From: a virus
Direction: 5' to 3' (one strand)
DNA: 64,000 nucleotides
Virus record (IMG/VR): IMGVR_UViG_3300037189_024986
Span: 18,248-82,247 of that record
Shown here: piece by piece, positions 21,301-29,124 of the stretch
Numbering within the stretch: the first letter of the stretch is position 1
Layout of the letters: each line of letters starts with the position of its first letter
Program-made: the position numbers and the translations under genes
Notes under the pieces: model-generated
The model's database searches: none
What the model was told of the DNA's origin: nothing
What the model saw: only the letters and a program-made list of their open reading frames with translations

Positions 21301-23188
21301 AAGAACAGGTATTCTGGTCGATGGATTTGATCCAATTTTCTATGAGTATGTTGGTGGAAGAATTGGTTCTGGGGCAAATAATGAAGGTGGCTATAATAGC
21401 AAAAATATTATTGGCGATCAATGGTTGGATTTTTACGCAAAAAATTGGGGAGTTTATAATGCCCCAAATTGCCCTAATTATGGTACTCACGAGGAGCGTC
21501 TTGCTAAGAATGATAATTATTTGATACTTTCATCATTTACAAATAGCGGTCTAAATATTTATGCCAGAGGATTAAACTATTATCCCTATTTTAGCAATTG
21601 GACTTATACTAAAATGAATGGGTTGGGCAATATAGGCGTTACAACCAGCCAAATTAATTTAAATGGTGAATCTTATTATAATTTTGATTTGCAAAATATA
21701 TTCCCCACCAAAACTGTTCCATTAAGTGGTCAATTTTATTCTTCTGGCGGTTTTAATCTTGGACCTTTCCCTCAAGATGTTGAGCTTTGTGTTTCTGGAG
21801 CAGATTCTATTATTCCAAGCGGTTATCTTTTTGTGGATGGAGAGCAAATGACTTTTAATTATCTCGGTAACTGTCCAATAAATAATATGGAAAATTTTGT
21901 TCCTAATTCTGGAATTATTACAAGTCAAGCTGGAAGAGGGTCTCTATTAACTACTTTTAAATTAATTCCTTCTGGTTCTTTTGTAAACTTAAATATAAAA
22001 AGTTTTACATCTATTGGTTCAGGTTTAATTGGAATTACTGGAAAATCAACGGTGACCATTCGTCCAAGAACTTTGCTTGGCGCAGTCAATACTGATAATT
22101 ATGATGATTATGGGTATCCATTCATTTCTGGGGATTATCTCGCTAATATGAATGCTTCTAATTATATAAATAATGGCTCAGAAAGCATTTTCTCTGCAAA
22201 TCTTAGTCAATTTACAGATTTGATTGGTCAAAATATATCAAAGCAGACCCCAGTGCGTTCGGAGATAATTTTCCCCGTTCCTGGTCCTGATTTTATTCCT
22301 TATCTTAGTGGTTTGGGTCTAGTTACTTCGGACGCCAATGGAAATTATGTATTTACAACTACAAGAGGGCCCACTTATGATTATTGGGTAAATAAAAATC
22401 CTTATGCCTTATTTACTGGAATTAGAGAATCAACAAGGCTTTCAATTCAAATTGATAATATTTCTTTAGATTATTCTCCTGTACCATATCAAAGCTATAA
22501 AAATATTATTGTGTCTGGGGCATGTACAATAAGCGGAGAATTTTCTTATACTGGACAAGCAGAAAGCGCAATACTTTCCCAAGGTATAGTTTTGTCGGGA
22601 TGGACTGGAAGCGGATATTCTGCTGCTGTATTAAGAGATATTTCTGCGCCAATTTATGTTTCTGATATATTAAGTCGTCTTCCTGGAAATTTGCTTCCTT
22701 CTGGACAAGGGATAAACTATCTTTTAGAAGCCCCCTCTTTAATGAAAAAGAGAAAGCGCTTTTTTCAAATTACTGGTGGAGATACTTATATTGATGCTCC
22801 GCCTCCAGGGGTAACCAATTACAATAAATTCGCTTGGCCAGCTTTAAGTGATTTAGCTACTTTGAATCCAAACATTGTTTACGAACAGCTTCCTCCAGAA
22901 GATGGGTTTATTTTTCCAACAGATAATTTAATATTTAGCGCATCTCAAGGGCAAGCGATTTTAACTGGAGCAACATCTGGAACAAAATTCAATCCAGTAG
23001 AAAACGTCACCTATCAAGCAATTTTAAATTACGCTTTTCTAGATAGTACTGCGACTAATTCACTATATAATTCTGGAAAATGTATTTTTCCATTTACAGA
23101 AGGCTCTAATATAATAAATAGCGGCAATCTAACTGGAGTACTCGTACAAGAGCGCACTCCTTTGGCAGTCTATATAAATTTCGTATAA
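18389..23188 (+). CDS. giant structural protein (tail/fibre-like), 1599 aa
   Basis: Similar in size and composition to its upstream neighbour: Ser, Gly, Tyr and Asn rich, with repeated SG turns flanked by aromatic residues, and few Lys or Glu. No catalytic motif or membrane segment is seen. GTATAATAA lies six bases before the ATG and there is no Shine-Dalgarno sequence. The protein ends in YINFV and abuts the convergent polymerase gene with one base between. A long appendage or fibre is the likely product. Whether it is a distant paralogue of the 1616-residue protein cannot be judged by eye. Confidence 0.5.
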   Translation: MSINSQLFGLASAVAYIRQGGGTTAKNIIQGMSNAFGGTNDDGTYAYNLFQADTGILYTNGFNLSYISYANLENTVSPLVGNIPVLNVGISALTYGYGNYYSIGESNIVNYINKFNTAMGYPNISITESDFDIIFSSLSLEGINNDVINSPDSANPIGKNVNYNWYDSSVLFGLDKSTSHATLIKDIENQYYYLTGKLIYDPIPGDLVKCISSGTLINTSSGVIFTNYILNQPCYDADSYIGPVSGINFFRTFNDGPGTSGYFDDTVTQEYVNFDKAILAKEDYSSNNRALYSYQTDENGNYLFLKSGVNIDVPGVFNPSEEYGAGHTNKISAGQYCSFTGYYAEGVPLMRMHQGDNQLKWNVQKSYVGDYPNGICVITSSLENWTGWKLVNFELDESQSEYFQNVLTNPDANLKRFLKRCLSLTNSKDSHGNPVTPYSLVYEYNTGVLACYGPYNAPTDELGHLIPTYVGPPQLNGSADLPGLAFYQTFDNSNFPDSGGEYITINIRPVISSSSAGSINGDSTRTFSSSVSNSNLFSLSGSSHAGLNAAKLSFNKKIDSSGLSGYDDIFKKCLSIGDNFQNSISGALYPQSNAGFNYSGGIYFSGNEIVYPQDLLHLSKLIGSEYSGVMFLTGFQNINDNSVSLINRYDSQFYTGNVSNGAKTAGENVGYYYFQDTILGASNAGWESFSPIPPDVQNDADNLPYLSGIYSGISLTSKVENYLPRYYSGPYRSYSIKFLYPNASGATITYDSKLNGFPYKITYSMTIKEESVREVYGLSGLYSSQQNLYPIRANAFGGTSALNELMPTMFLSPYTYNFNVNKSIYPDSGGFNHSASYGGFVNGFYVPNFRNNINDPYNAPNYCTQSFLNSNAYQDSCSFINGIKTTGKVNYKVIYTGGGLTKKIGFIEPALDSTLFWNYSSNKITGEAFYVPPVFDLSTYTINPSQNLLDMTVNRLFGKKTDPTFSNNGLVRTGILVDGFDPIFYEYVGGRIGSGANNEGGYNSKNIIGDQWLDFYAKNWGVYNAPNCPNYGTHEERLAKNDNYLILSSFTNSGLNIYARGLNYYPYFSNWTYTKMNGLGNIGVTTSQINLNGESYYNFDLQNIFPTKTVPLSGQFYSSGGFNLGPFPQDVELCVSGADSIIPSGYLFVDGEQMTFNYLGNCPINNMENFVPNSGIITSQAGRGSLLTTFKLIPSGSFVNLNIKSFTSIGSGLIGITGKSTVTIRPRTLLGAVNTDNYDDYGYPFISGDYLANMNASNYINNGSESIFSANLSQFTDLIGQNISKQTPVRSEIIFPVPGPDFIPYLSGLGLVTSDANGNYVFTTTRGPTYDYWVNKNPYALFTGIRESTRLSIQIDNISLDYSPVPYQSYKNIIVSGACTISGEFSYTGQAESAILSQGIVLSGWTGSGYSAAVLRDISAPIYVSDILSRLPGNLLPSGQGINYLLEAPSLMKKRKRFFQITGGDTYIDAPPPGVTNYNKFAWPALSDLATLNPNIVYEQLPPEDGFIFPTDNLIFSASQGQAILTGATSGTKFNPVENVTYQAILNYAFLDSTATNSLYNSGKCIFPFTEGSNIINSGNLTGVLVQERTPLAVYINFV

Positions 23189-23189
23189 A

Positions 23190-25751
23190 TTACGATTCCT
23201 TTAATTCTGCCAATTTACTATAAATTTTATTTTGTTGGGTAGCGATGATGTCTGCAAAGACACAATCATCTTCCATTTTTGTGCCGCAAACAATGACAAT
23301 GTCTCCTTCTTTTGGCAAACCATTATTCAAAGACTTACATTGTTCAAGCTTGTCTTTAAAAATCATGACCTTCAAGCTTCCTGTTTCGTCGCTGATTTGA
23401 AATCTAGCATAAGTATTTCCATTTTTTGTTTTTCCTGTTTTGGGCGCTTCTTCTAATACTCCAATGAAATCGCATTTTGTTTTTTCTCCATATCCTTGGA
23501 TATCAACAATAGGCTCTAGGGTTTCTTTTTTAGAAAGGAATATATCAATCAATTTTTTGCCATGAGTATATCCAATCAACTTGTTCTCATACCACCAATT
23601 TGCAAAATCCATGCATCCCTTGTTCTGCAAATAAATTAATTTATATTTTTCCGAATGCTTCTTTATCGTTTCAAATCGAGAGGCCTTAATAAGATTTTTG
23701 CCTTTTTCATCTTTAATTGTATCAACTAAAGCTTTGACTGTTTTGGAGACGCTATTTTCATAATTGTTTGCATAATTGATAACGTGCCTTTTTTCTTTAT
23801 CCGTTAAGATATTCCAAAGCTGCGCCTCGTAAACAAGTAATGGGCGATTATTAGATAAGCTATCAAGCGTACCAGCTTGAATAAGAGCAGACAAAACACC
23901 TATTCCAAGACCAGCTTCTTTAGAAGACTCAAAAAGTTCAAATTTATTAGAATGGCGTCTTTTAAAATTATTAAATTTTTCAATTGTTTTTTCACTTATG
24001 CCCCTAATAGAAGACAAGCCAAATCGAATGTTTTTGCCTTCAATAGAGAAATCGACTTCGGAGAGGGTTAAACTTGGAGGAAGCAATTCAACCTTCAATG
24101 CGTTCATTTCTTTATGAATCTTAGAGATTTCGCCAATTGGGTCGGGTTCATGCCTAGTCATTTTCAACAATGACAAATAAAATTGAGTAGGATGATTAAA
24201 CTTTAAATATACTGTTTGCGCACACAATACGGAATAAGAGAAGCTGTGAGACTTGTTAAATTGATAACCGCCAGAGTCTTCAACGATTTTCCAGAAGACT
24301 TCGCCCACTTCTTTGGGGAGTTTATTTTCTTTGACCTTTTCTTCAATCTTTGCTTTCCAAGTTTTAATTTCTTCAATCTTCTTTTTACCAATGCATCGAC
24401 GAATCTGTTCTGATTCATCCAAGGTAAAGCCAATTTTATTAGCCATTTTCATAGCCTGTTCTTGATAAAGACACAGTCCGCCGGTTTCTCGTAAAACATC
24501 ATCAAAGAATGGATGAATTGAATCTACTGTTCCTGTATTAGAATAATTTGCAAAGTTATCTGCAAATTGCAAGGCTCCTGGTCGAGCAATAGCCAATACA
24601 GCACTGATTTCAGACAAATTCTTTGGTTTAACTTTCTTTGCGACCTTAAAATTAGTCTCTGCTTCAATTTGAAAGACTCCATGAGGATATTTCAAATCTT
24701 GTAGATGCAAATAAATAGATTCTTCATTTACATTGATATCTTGAGGCTTAATTCCCAAAGACTTGCAGCAATCATCAATTACTGATACGCTTCTCAAGCC
24801 GAGGGCGTCCAGCTTAACAGCAAACTCTGCCACCCATCCCATGTCATAACTAGATACTTCTTCTTTGTCAGAAGAAAGTTCTGTTGGGCAACAGTCTTCC
24901 AGCTTGTCAAAAGAAATCAGGATTCCAGAAGGATGGACTCCCTTGTTTTTAATTAAATCTTTTAATTTTAAAGCGGTATCATAAATCAAAGAATTTTTAC
25001 TGCACCATTCTTTAAACTCTGGGGAAGTCTCATACGCCTCCTTCATGTCCATAATGATACCATGGTTTTTTGGAATAAAACCCGTAACCATCGTCATTTC
25101 TTCCTCGGGCTTCATTCCTAGAACTTTGCCAACTTCTTTAATACAAAGCTTTGCAGAAAGAGTGTTGAGAGTAAGGATTTTTGAAGTTTTACCTTTGTAT
25201 TTTTGATTGATATAATCAATAACTTTAGAACGCTGATAATAATCAAAATCAATATCAACATCCATCAGAAGAGAGCCAGCAAGATAAATAATTCCATCAA
25301 TAACAGTCTTTTTTGAGCGAGTTTTTGAAATGAAGCGTTCAAAATATAATTCATTTTTTAATGAATCAATCTTTGTCACACCAATAAGAAAAAGAACAAG
25401 ACTTCCAGCGGCAGATCCACGACCTGGACCAGTGGGAATATTTTGCTCTCTGCAAAAGTTTACAACATCCCATACCAACAGAATATAATCGACTAGACCA
25501 AGGTCATTGATTGTATCTAATTCGTATTTGACTCTGGTGGAATAATCTTTGTATTCTTTTGAGCCTTTTGCATGACCCAAAGCAAGGAAACCTTTTTTAC
25601 AAAGAGAACGTAAAAAATCAAAATTAGAGCAATCCTCTCCTAATCCCAAATCTTTTCTATGGCGTTCCTCGATTTTAATTTCTGGAAGACGCACTCCTTT
25701 AATTGGGCTTTCAATTGTAGAGAACTGACTGACAAAATCCAAAGTATTCAT
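23190..25751 (-). CDS. DNA polymerase III alpha, polymerase part (DnaE/PolC family)
   Basis: An 853-residue replicative DNA polymerase core. GPGRGSAAGS at 108-117 is the phosphate-binding palm motif. DVDIDFD at 164-170 supplies the first two catalytic aspartates (D166, D168) and KLDALGL the third (D315), so the active site looks intact. A tandem helix-hairpin-helix region and a C-terminal OB domain (from about 750, with a TYARFQISDETGSLKVMIF-type strand set) follow. The N-terminal PHP domain is missing because it is a separate gene upstream, with a proofreading exonuclease gene between. The ATG overlaps the exonuclease stop by four bases. Confidence 0.92.
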   Translation of the reverse strand: MNTLDFVSQFSTIESPIKGVRLPEIKIEERHRKDLGLGEDCSNFDFLRSLCKKGFLALGHAKGSKEYKDYSTRVKYELDTINDLGLVDYILLVWDVVNFCREQNIPTGPGRGSAAGSLVLFLIGVTKIDSLKNELYFERFISKTRSKKTVIDGIIYLAGSLLMDVDIDFDYYQRSKVIDYINQKYKGKTSKILTLNTLSAKLCIKEVGKVLGMKPEEEMTMVTGFIPKNHGIIMDMKEAYETSPEFKEWCSKNSLIYDTALKLKDLIKNKGVHPSGILISFDKLEDCCPTELSSDKEEVSSYDMGWVAEFAVKLDALGLRSVSVIDDCCKSLGIKPQDINVNEESIYLHLQDLKYPHGVFQIEAETNFKVAKKVKPKNLSEISAVLAIARPGALQFADNFANYSNTGTVDSIHPFFDDVLRETGGLCLYQEQAMKMANKIGFTLDESEQIRRCIGKKKIEEIKTWKAKIEEKVKENKLPKEVGEVFWKIVEDSGGYQFNKSHSFSYSVLCAQTVYLKFNHPTQFYLSLLKMTRHEPDPIGEISKIHKEMNALKVELLPPSLTLSEVDFSIEGKNIRFGLSSIRGISEKTIEKFNNFKRRHSNKFELFESSKEAGLGIGVLSALIQAGTLDSLSNNRPLLVYEAQLWNILTDKEKRHVINYANNYENSVSKTVKALVDTIKDEKGKNLIKASRFETIKKHSEKYKLIYLQNKGCMDFANWWYENKLIGYTHGKKLIDIFLSKKETLEPIVDIQGYGEKTKCDFIGVLEEAPKTGKTKNGNTYARFQISDETGSLKVMIFKDKLEQCKSLNNGLPKEGDIVIVCGTKMEDDCVFADIIATQQNKIYSKLAELKES

Positions 25752-26392
25752 ATTTCTATTTGATATTTTAGCTTATTCCAGACTTTGAGGTTTAATTGCA
25801 AATCAACCAGTGCGTTATGCAAATTGTCATAGTCATGATCTATATTATACTCTTTACCAAGAGAAGTCAAGTTCGTTTTAATGCCTTTTATATGTGCGTT
25901 TGCCATCGTGTATTGATAATCCATCCAAACATCATCATTTGGTCTATATGGGCGGTTCATTTTGATTCCTTGCGCAACGGATTTTGTATCAATGATTTTA
26001 TCAAGGATAAAAGACCAATCTTCACCCATATATTCGAAATATCCTTTTAATAAGTAAATGTCAAATCGTAAACCATTGTGCATTATAATTTTATCTGCCC
26101 ATTTTAACGATTCAATGATTTTCGGAAATGCCTCATCGGGCGTAACACTGTTTTTATCAAAATGAGCTTGATTGAACTTGGTTACCATTGCCGCCCCTGC
26201 GCCTATTTTAAATTTACAATCATCCCACTTGATTAGAAGATCTATTTCTTCGATAATCTGTTCTCCTTCTACCTTTAATACTGCAATCTGCCAAGGTCTA
26301 TTTGCCTGAAAATTTAAATTTAAATTAAATGTTTCGCAATCAATAAGTGCAATCTTTGCTTTTTTATTAAATCTGATAAGATGTTCGTCCAT
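25748..26392 (-). CDS. DnaQ-like 3'-5' proofreading exonuclease (DEDDh)
   Basis: A 214-residue exonuclease with all three Exo motifs: DCE (D18, E20), HNGLRFD (H105 to D111) and HNALVD (H192, D197), so a catalytically competent DEDDh enzyme is expected. The start at 26392 is preferred over an upstream ATG at 26443 because it lies four bases after the PHP gene stop and begins directly before the first strand. The stop overlaps the polymerase start in an ATGA. Its place between PHP and polymerase genes recalls PolC, where this exonuclease is inserted inside the PHP domain. Confidence 0.88.
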   Translation of the reverse strand: MDEHLIRFNKKAKIALIDCETFNLNLNFQANRPWQIAVLKVEGEQIIEEIDLLIKWDDCKFKIGAGAAMVTKFNQAHFDKNSVTPDEAFPKIIESLKWADKIIMHNGLRFDIYLLKGYFEYMGEDWSFILDKIIDTKSVAQGIKMNRPYRPNDDVWMDYQYTMANAHIKGIKTNLTSLGKEYNIDHDYDNLHNALVDLQLNLKVWNKLKYQIEI

Positions 26393-26396
26393 AATA

Positions 26397-27158
26397 TTAT
26401 TTGTTATTTTCACGCAGCCAACGGTCATAATTAAATGAATCACTGCAAAGATGATTAAATTCTGGCTTTTCTATATTTGTTCTTTCCGAAATGCATCTAA
26501 ATGTGTTGTAGGCAATAAAGTCAAGTTTTGATTTATAATAAATGCTTTGAACTTCAAGCGTTTCTAATTTATTATTTTTACTATAATCAAGTACTTTTTT
26601 TCGCAGCAGCCCATCAAACGGAATTCCATTATCTTCTAAAAACATTATTGGTTTAATTGCGCCAAATTCAGGGACATGAAAATGACCTTCAAAAGAATTT
26701 AAATGAAGAAAAGAGTCATAAAATGGCACTGCGAGACTCAAATCTTCTACCCATAATCTATGAAGATTTGCAAAGTCTAAACAGGCATTGTAGTAAAACC
26801 CCTCTTTTGCCGCAATGCTCCAAAGCTTTATTAAAGCCTGATAACCTTTATTATTTTTGGCGAAAATGATATATTTCGCCCTGCTGTTTAGCGAATCTGC
26901 GTCCTGATTTTTAATATCTTTTGTTATTGAAATTCTTAATCCAAAGATTAATTTAAGTTTATTTTCTGTGCATCGAGTAATTGCCTCTAAAAAAGAAGAA
27001 ACATTATCCTCGACAAGACAAAGATGGTCTTGTTTGGAATGAAGAACTAAATCAATGATAGAAACAGGATAATTTTCAATTGAACCAGATGGCTTTTCTA
27101 GGGTATTAATTGATTTTCCCAAAGAAAAATGGCTTTTGTAACAAGCAAGTTTTTGCAT
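26397..27158 (-). CDS. stand-alone PHP-like domain of DNA polymerase III alpha, probably inactive
   Basis: A 253-residue protein that matches the N-terminal part of DnaE: YKSHFSLGKSINTLEKP, then a helix, then LCLVEDNVSSFLEAITRC and KLIFGLRISI, corresponding to the usual LHxHSxYS, TDHxNxxG and GxE stretches. The metal-binding histidines of the first motif (HxH) are not present, since the segment reads CYKSHFS, and D-H of the second is E-D. Phosphoesterase activity is therefore unlikely and the domain is probably structural. It is the first gene of a three-gene replicase operon. A -10-like TATGAT lies five bases before its ATG. Confidence 0.75.
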   Translation of the reverse strand: MQKLACYKSHFSLGKSINTLEKPSGSIENYPVSIIDLVLHSKQDHLCLVEDNVSSFLEAITRCTENKLKLIFGLRISITKDIKNQDADSLNSRAKYIIFAKNNKGYQALIKLWSIAAKEGFYYNACLDFANLHRLWVEDLSLAVPFYDSFLHLNSFEGHFHVPEFGAIKPIMFLEDNGIPFDGLLRKKVLDYSKNNKLETLEVQSIYYKSKLDFIAYNTFRCISERTNIEKPEFNHLCSDSFNYDRWLRENNK

Positions 27159-27163
27159 ATGTT

Positions 27164-27194
27164 ATCATAGTGCCATTAGTTTAAAAAAAGTCAA
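27164..27194 (-). promoter_or_regulatory. possible promoter of the replicase operon
   Basis: On the minus strand TTGACT (27194-27189) and TATGAT (27169-27164) are separated by 19 bases, wider than ideal. The -10-like box ends five bases before the ATG at 27158, which would give a leaderless message. The position between two same-strand genes makes a promoter plausible but not certain. Confidence 0.35.
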
Positions 27195-27196
27195 GC

Positions 27197-28249
27197 TTAA
27201 AAATCATCTAATGCATCTTTATATTTCTTCTCTATCTTAGTCTCTGGCAATTCGCCTATTGCATTACAATATCTTGGGCAACCTTTATAAACTGCTTCTT
27301 CAATAACTTGACCTTCTTTTAAAACAATATCTTCTTTCTTTTTGTAAGATTTGATTTCTTTTCCGTCTTTTTTAACAATATAGTAAGTAAAGCCAAATTT
27401 ATAACTGCAATGCCACATTGGGGTGCCATCTTTTTTTAATTGACCAGGTTCTTTGGCAAAACCGCACATGAGCTTTCCAGAAAAAGTTCCATCTGTTGGC
27501 ATACCCTTATCTGCCGCCATATTAGAATAAGCCTGTTTTTCAGAAAAATTTTCTAATCTGTTTTGAATAGATTCAAGATAATATTCTGCTCCCTTTAATT
27601 GGTCTTCATTAAATGATACTTCAACAATTGGGTCTTCTGGAAATTGTAAAAAGACAAACCTGACTTTTGGGGTCAATTCTGGCCATATTTTTTTGCAAGC
27701 AATAGAATAAATTATGCCCTGAAGATTAGAATCAATATCTTCTCCCTCAAATTTCTTTTTTGAAGTCTTATAGTCATCAATAATAATCTCGTTGCCTTTT
27801 TTAGATGGGCGGTCAATAAATCCTCGAATCAAATATCTAGGAGATTCATTAAGAATATTAAATTCATATTCTGGCTTAATTAGTTTTGCGCCCTTCACAT
27901 AAAAGTCAGCCTTTAGACCAACAAGAATCATTTGATTGATATGGTCGTAAACTTCTTTTGTATTTGGAAGCTTATACTTTTTAATTCTATTTTTGATAAA
28001 TCTATTTACCGTTGGGCATCCAGAGATATGGTCTTTTTTAATTATTAATTTATATTTATTTTTGTGCTTTGGCAGAATCAATAGTTCAAATAGGTCATGA
28101 ACAACAGAACCCTTCAATGCTCCCTCATTTGTAGAATCAGGCACATTATTTTTATACTTTTGAAAGTATGTCCAGCTACAGCCTTCAAAAGTCTTGACCT
28201 TTGATGCAGATATTGCTGTAAGCTCTAATTTAGGTATTGCTTCTTCCAT
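27197..28249 (-). CDS. RecB/Cas4-like PD-(D/E)XK nuclease
   Basis: A 350-residue nuclease. The family signature is visible in order: SASKVKTFEGCSWTYFQKY at the N-terminus, GSVVHDLFE (H51), GFIDRP (D146), DDYKT (D159, K161) and QGIIYS (Q177). One Cys (C24) near the start and several near the end (CGF, HCSY, CPRYC) could hold an Fe-S cluster as in Cas4 and AddB nucleases. The gene overlaps the primase by 25 bases. It probably processes DNA ends during phage recombination or replication. Its neighbours are all replication genes. Confidence 0.8.
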   Translation of the reverse strand: MEEAIPKLELTAISASKVKTFEGCSWTYFQKYKNNVPDSTNEGALKGSVVHDLFELLILPKHKNKYKLIIKKDHISGCPTVNRFIKNRIKKYKLPNTKEVYDHINQMILVGLKADFYVKGAKLIKPEYEFNILNESPRYLIRGFIDRPSKKGNEIIIDDYKTSKKKFEGEDIDSNLQGIIYSIACKKIWPELTPKVRFVFLQFPEDPIVEVSFNEDQLKGAEYYLESIQNRLENFSEKQAYSNMAADKGMPTDGTFSGKLMCGFAKEPGQLKKDGTPMWHCSYKFGFTYYIVKKDGKEIKSYKKKEDIVLKEGQVIEEAVYKGCPRYCNAIGELPETKIEKKYKDALDDF

Positions 28250-29124
28250 GAATAAATTTCCTCGCAGCTCATTTCACCAAAATCTTTGGCAGTCGGTAGA
28301 GCAATAGTGACTTGACTTTCATCAAAATAATTCAAAAGCTTTTCTTTATATTCCAATGAAGCTTTGTTTCCAACAAAACTGTTATATTCATCATTGTTTA
28401 AAGAAATGATGATGCGTCCTGCATCCAATTTTAAAAGGTGTTGTATAATTTTGGGGCTAAGACTAACGCCAAAAGACACAAGAACATTATTTATTCCACA
28501 TTCCATCATCTTTAAGCAGTCTCCAATTGATTCAACCAATATGACACAGTTTGCTTTTTTAATTGCTTCTGAAGCATTGGTTGGGAAAATAAAGTCTTTC
28601 TTTTGCCCCAATATCTTCCATTTTGGTAGAGAATCATTATTTTGCAATAGTCTTCCAGCAAAACCAATCAAATCTTCCCTATCGTTGAATATTGGAAACA
28701 CATATCTACCTTTCATCCTGCCATTTTGGGCTACTCCACCGCCAAACTGATTCAAAACATGGTCAGAAATGCCTCTTTTCTTCCAATATGAGTTATCTTT
28801 TAATAATTTAATTAAAAGTTCCTTGTCAAACTTCTTGGTGTCGCACAATTCTATGGATTCTGAATTACTTATAGATATTGGTAGGTCTCCAATATAATTT
28901 TTAGTATCTCTTATAGAGGGCAAATTAAGCGTTTTCTGCACTAACTGTGCCAAACCACCACCAATACGCTCCGCGTGGTCGTACCATTGACCATTTGATT
29001 TTTTAATACAAAGAACTGTCGGGTTATCAGAATCACGATATAGGGGTTTTGCCCTCCATACATCTCCAGAATCAACCAAAGTGACATATCCAATACTATT
29101 TAATACTGAAAGAACATCGCTCAT
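28225..29124 (-). CDS. DnaG-like primase with Toprim domain, no zinc cysteines
   Basis: A 299-residue primase. The N-terminal part resembles the primase zinc-binding fold (PLYRDSDNPTVLCIKKSNGQWYDH, GGGLAQL) but lacks the usual Cys set. The middle matches the DnaG core (GRMKGRYVFPIF, DLIGFAGR). The Toprim domain starts with VILVESIGDCLKMMECGI, where the Glu is catalytic, and continues to ISLNND as the second acidic motif. It would make primers for the adjacent DnaB-like helicase; its start overlaps the helicase stop in an ATGA. The short length is usual for phage DnaG-like primases. Confidence 0.85.
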   Translation of the reverse strand: MSDVLSVLNSIGYVTLVDSGDVWRAKPLYRDSDNPTVLCIKKSNGQWYDHAERIGGGLAQLVQKTLNLPSIRDTKNYIGDLPISISNSESIELCDTKKFDKELLIKLLKDNSYWKKRGISDHVLNQFGGGVAQNGRMKGRYVFPIFNDREDLIGFAGRLLQNNDSLPKWKILGQKKDFIFPTNASEAIKKANCVILVESIGDCLKMMECGINNVLVSFGVSLSPKIIQHLLKLDAGRIIISLNNDEYNSFVGNKASLEYKEKLLNYFDESQVTIALPTAKDFGEMSCEEIYSWKKQYLN

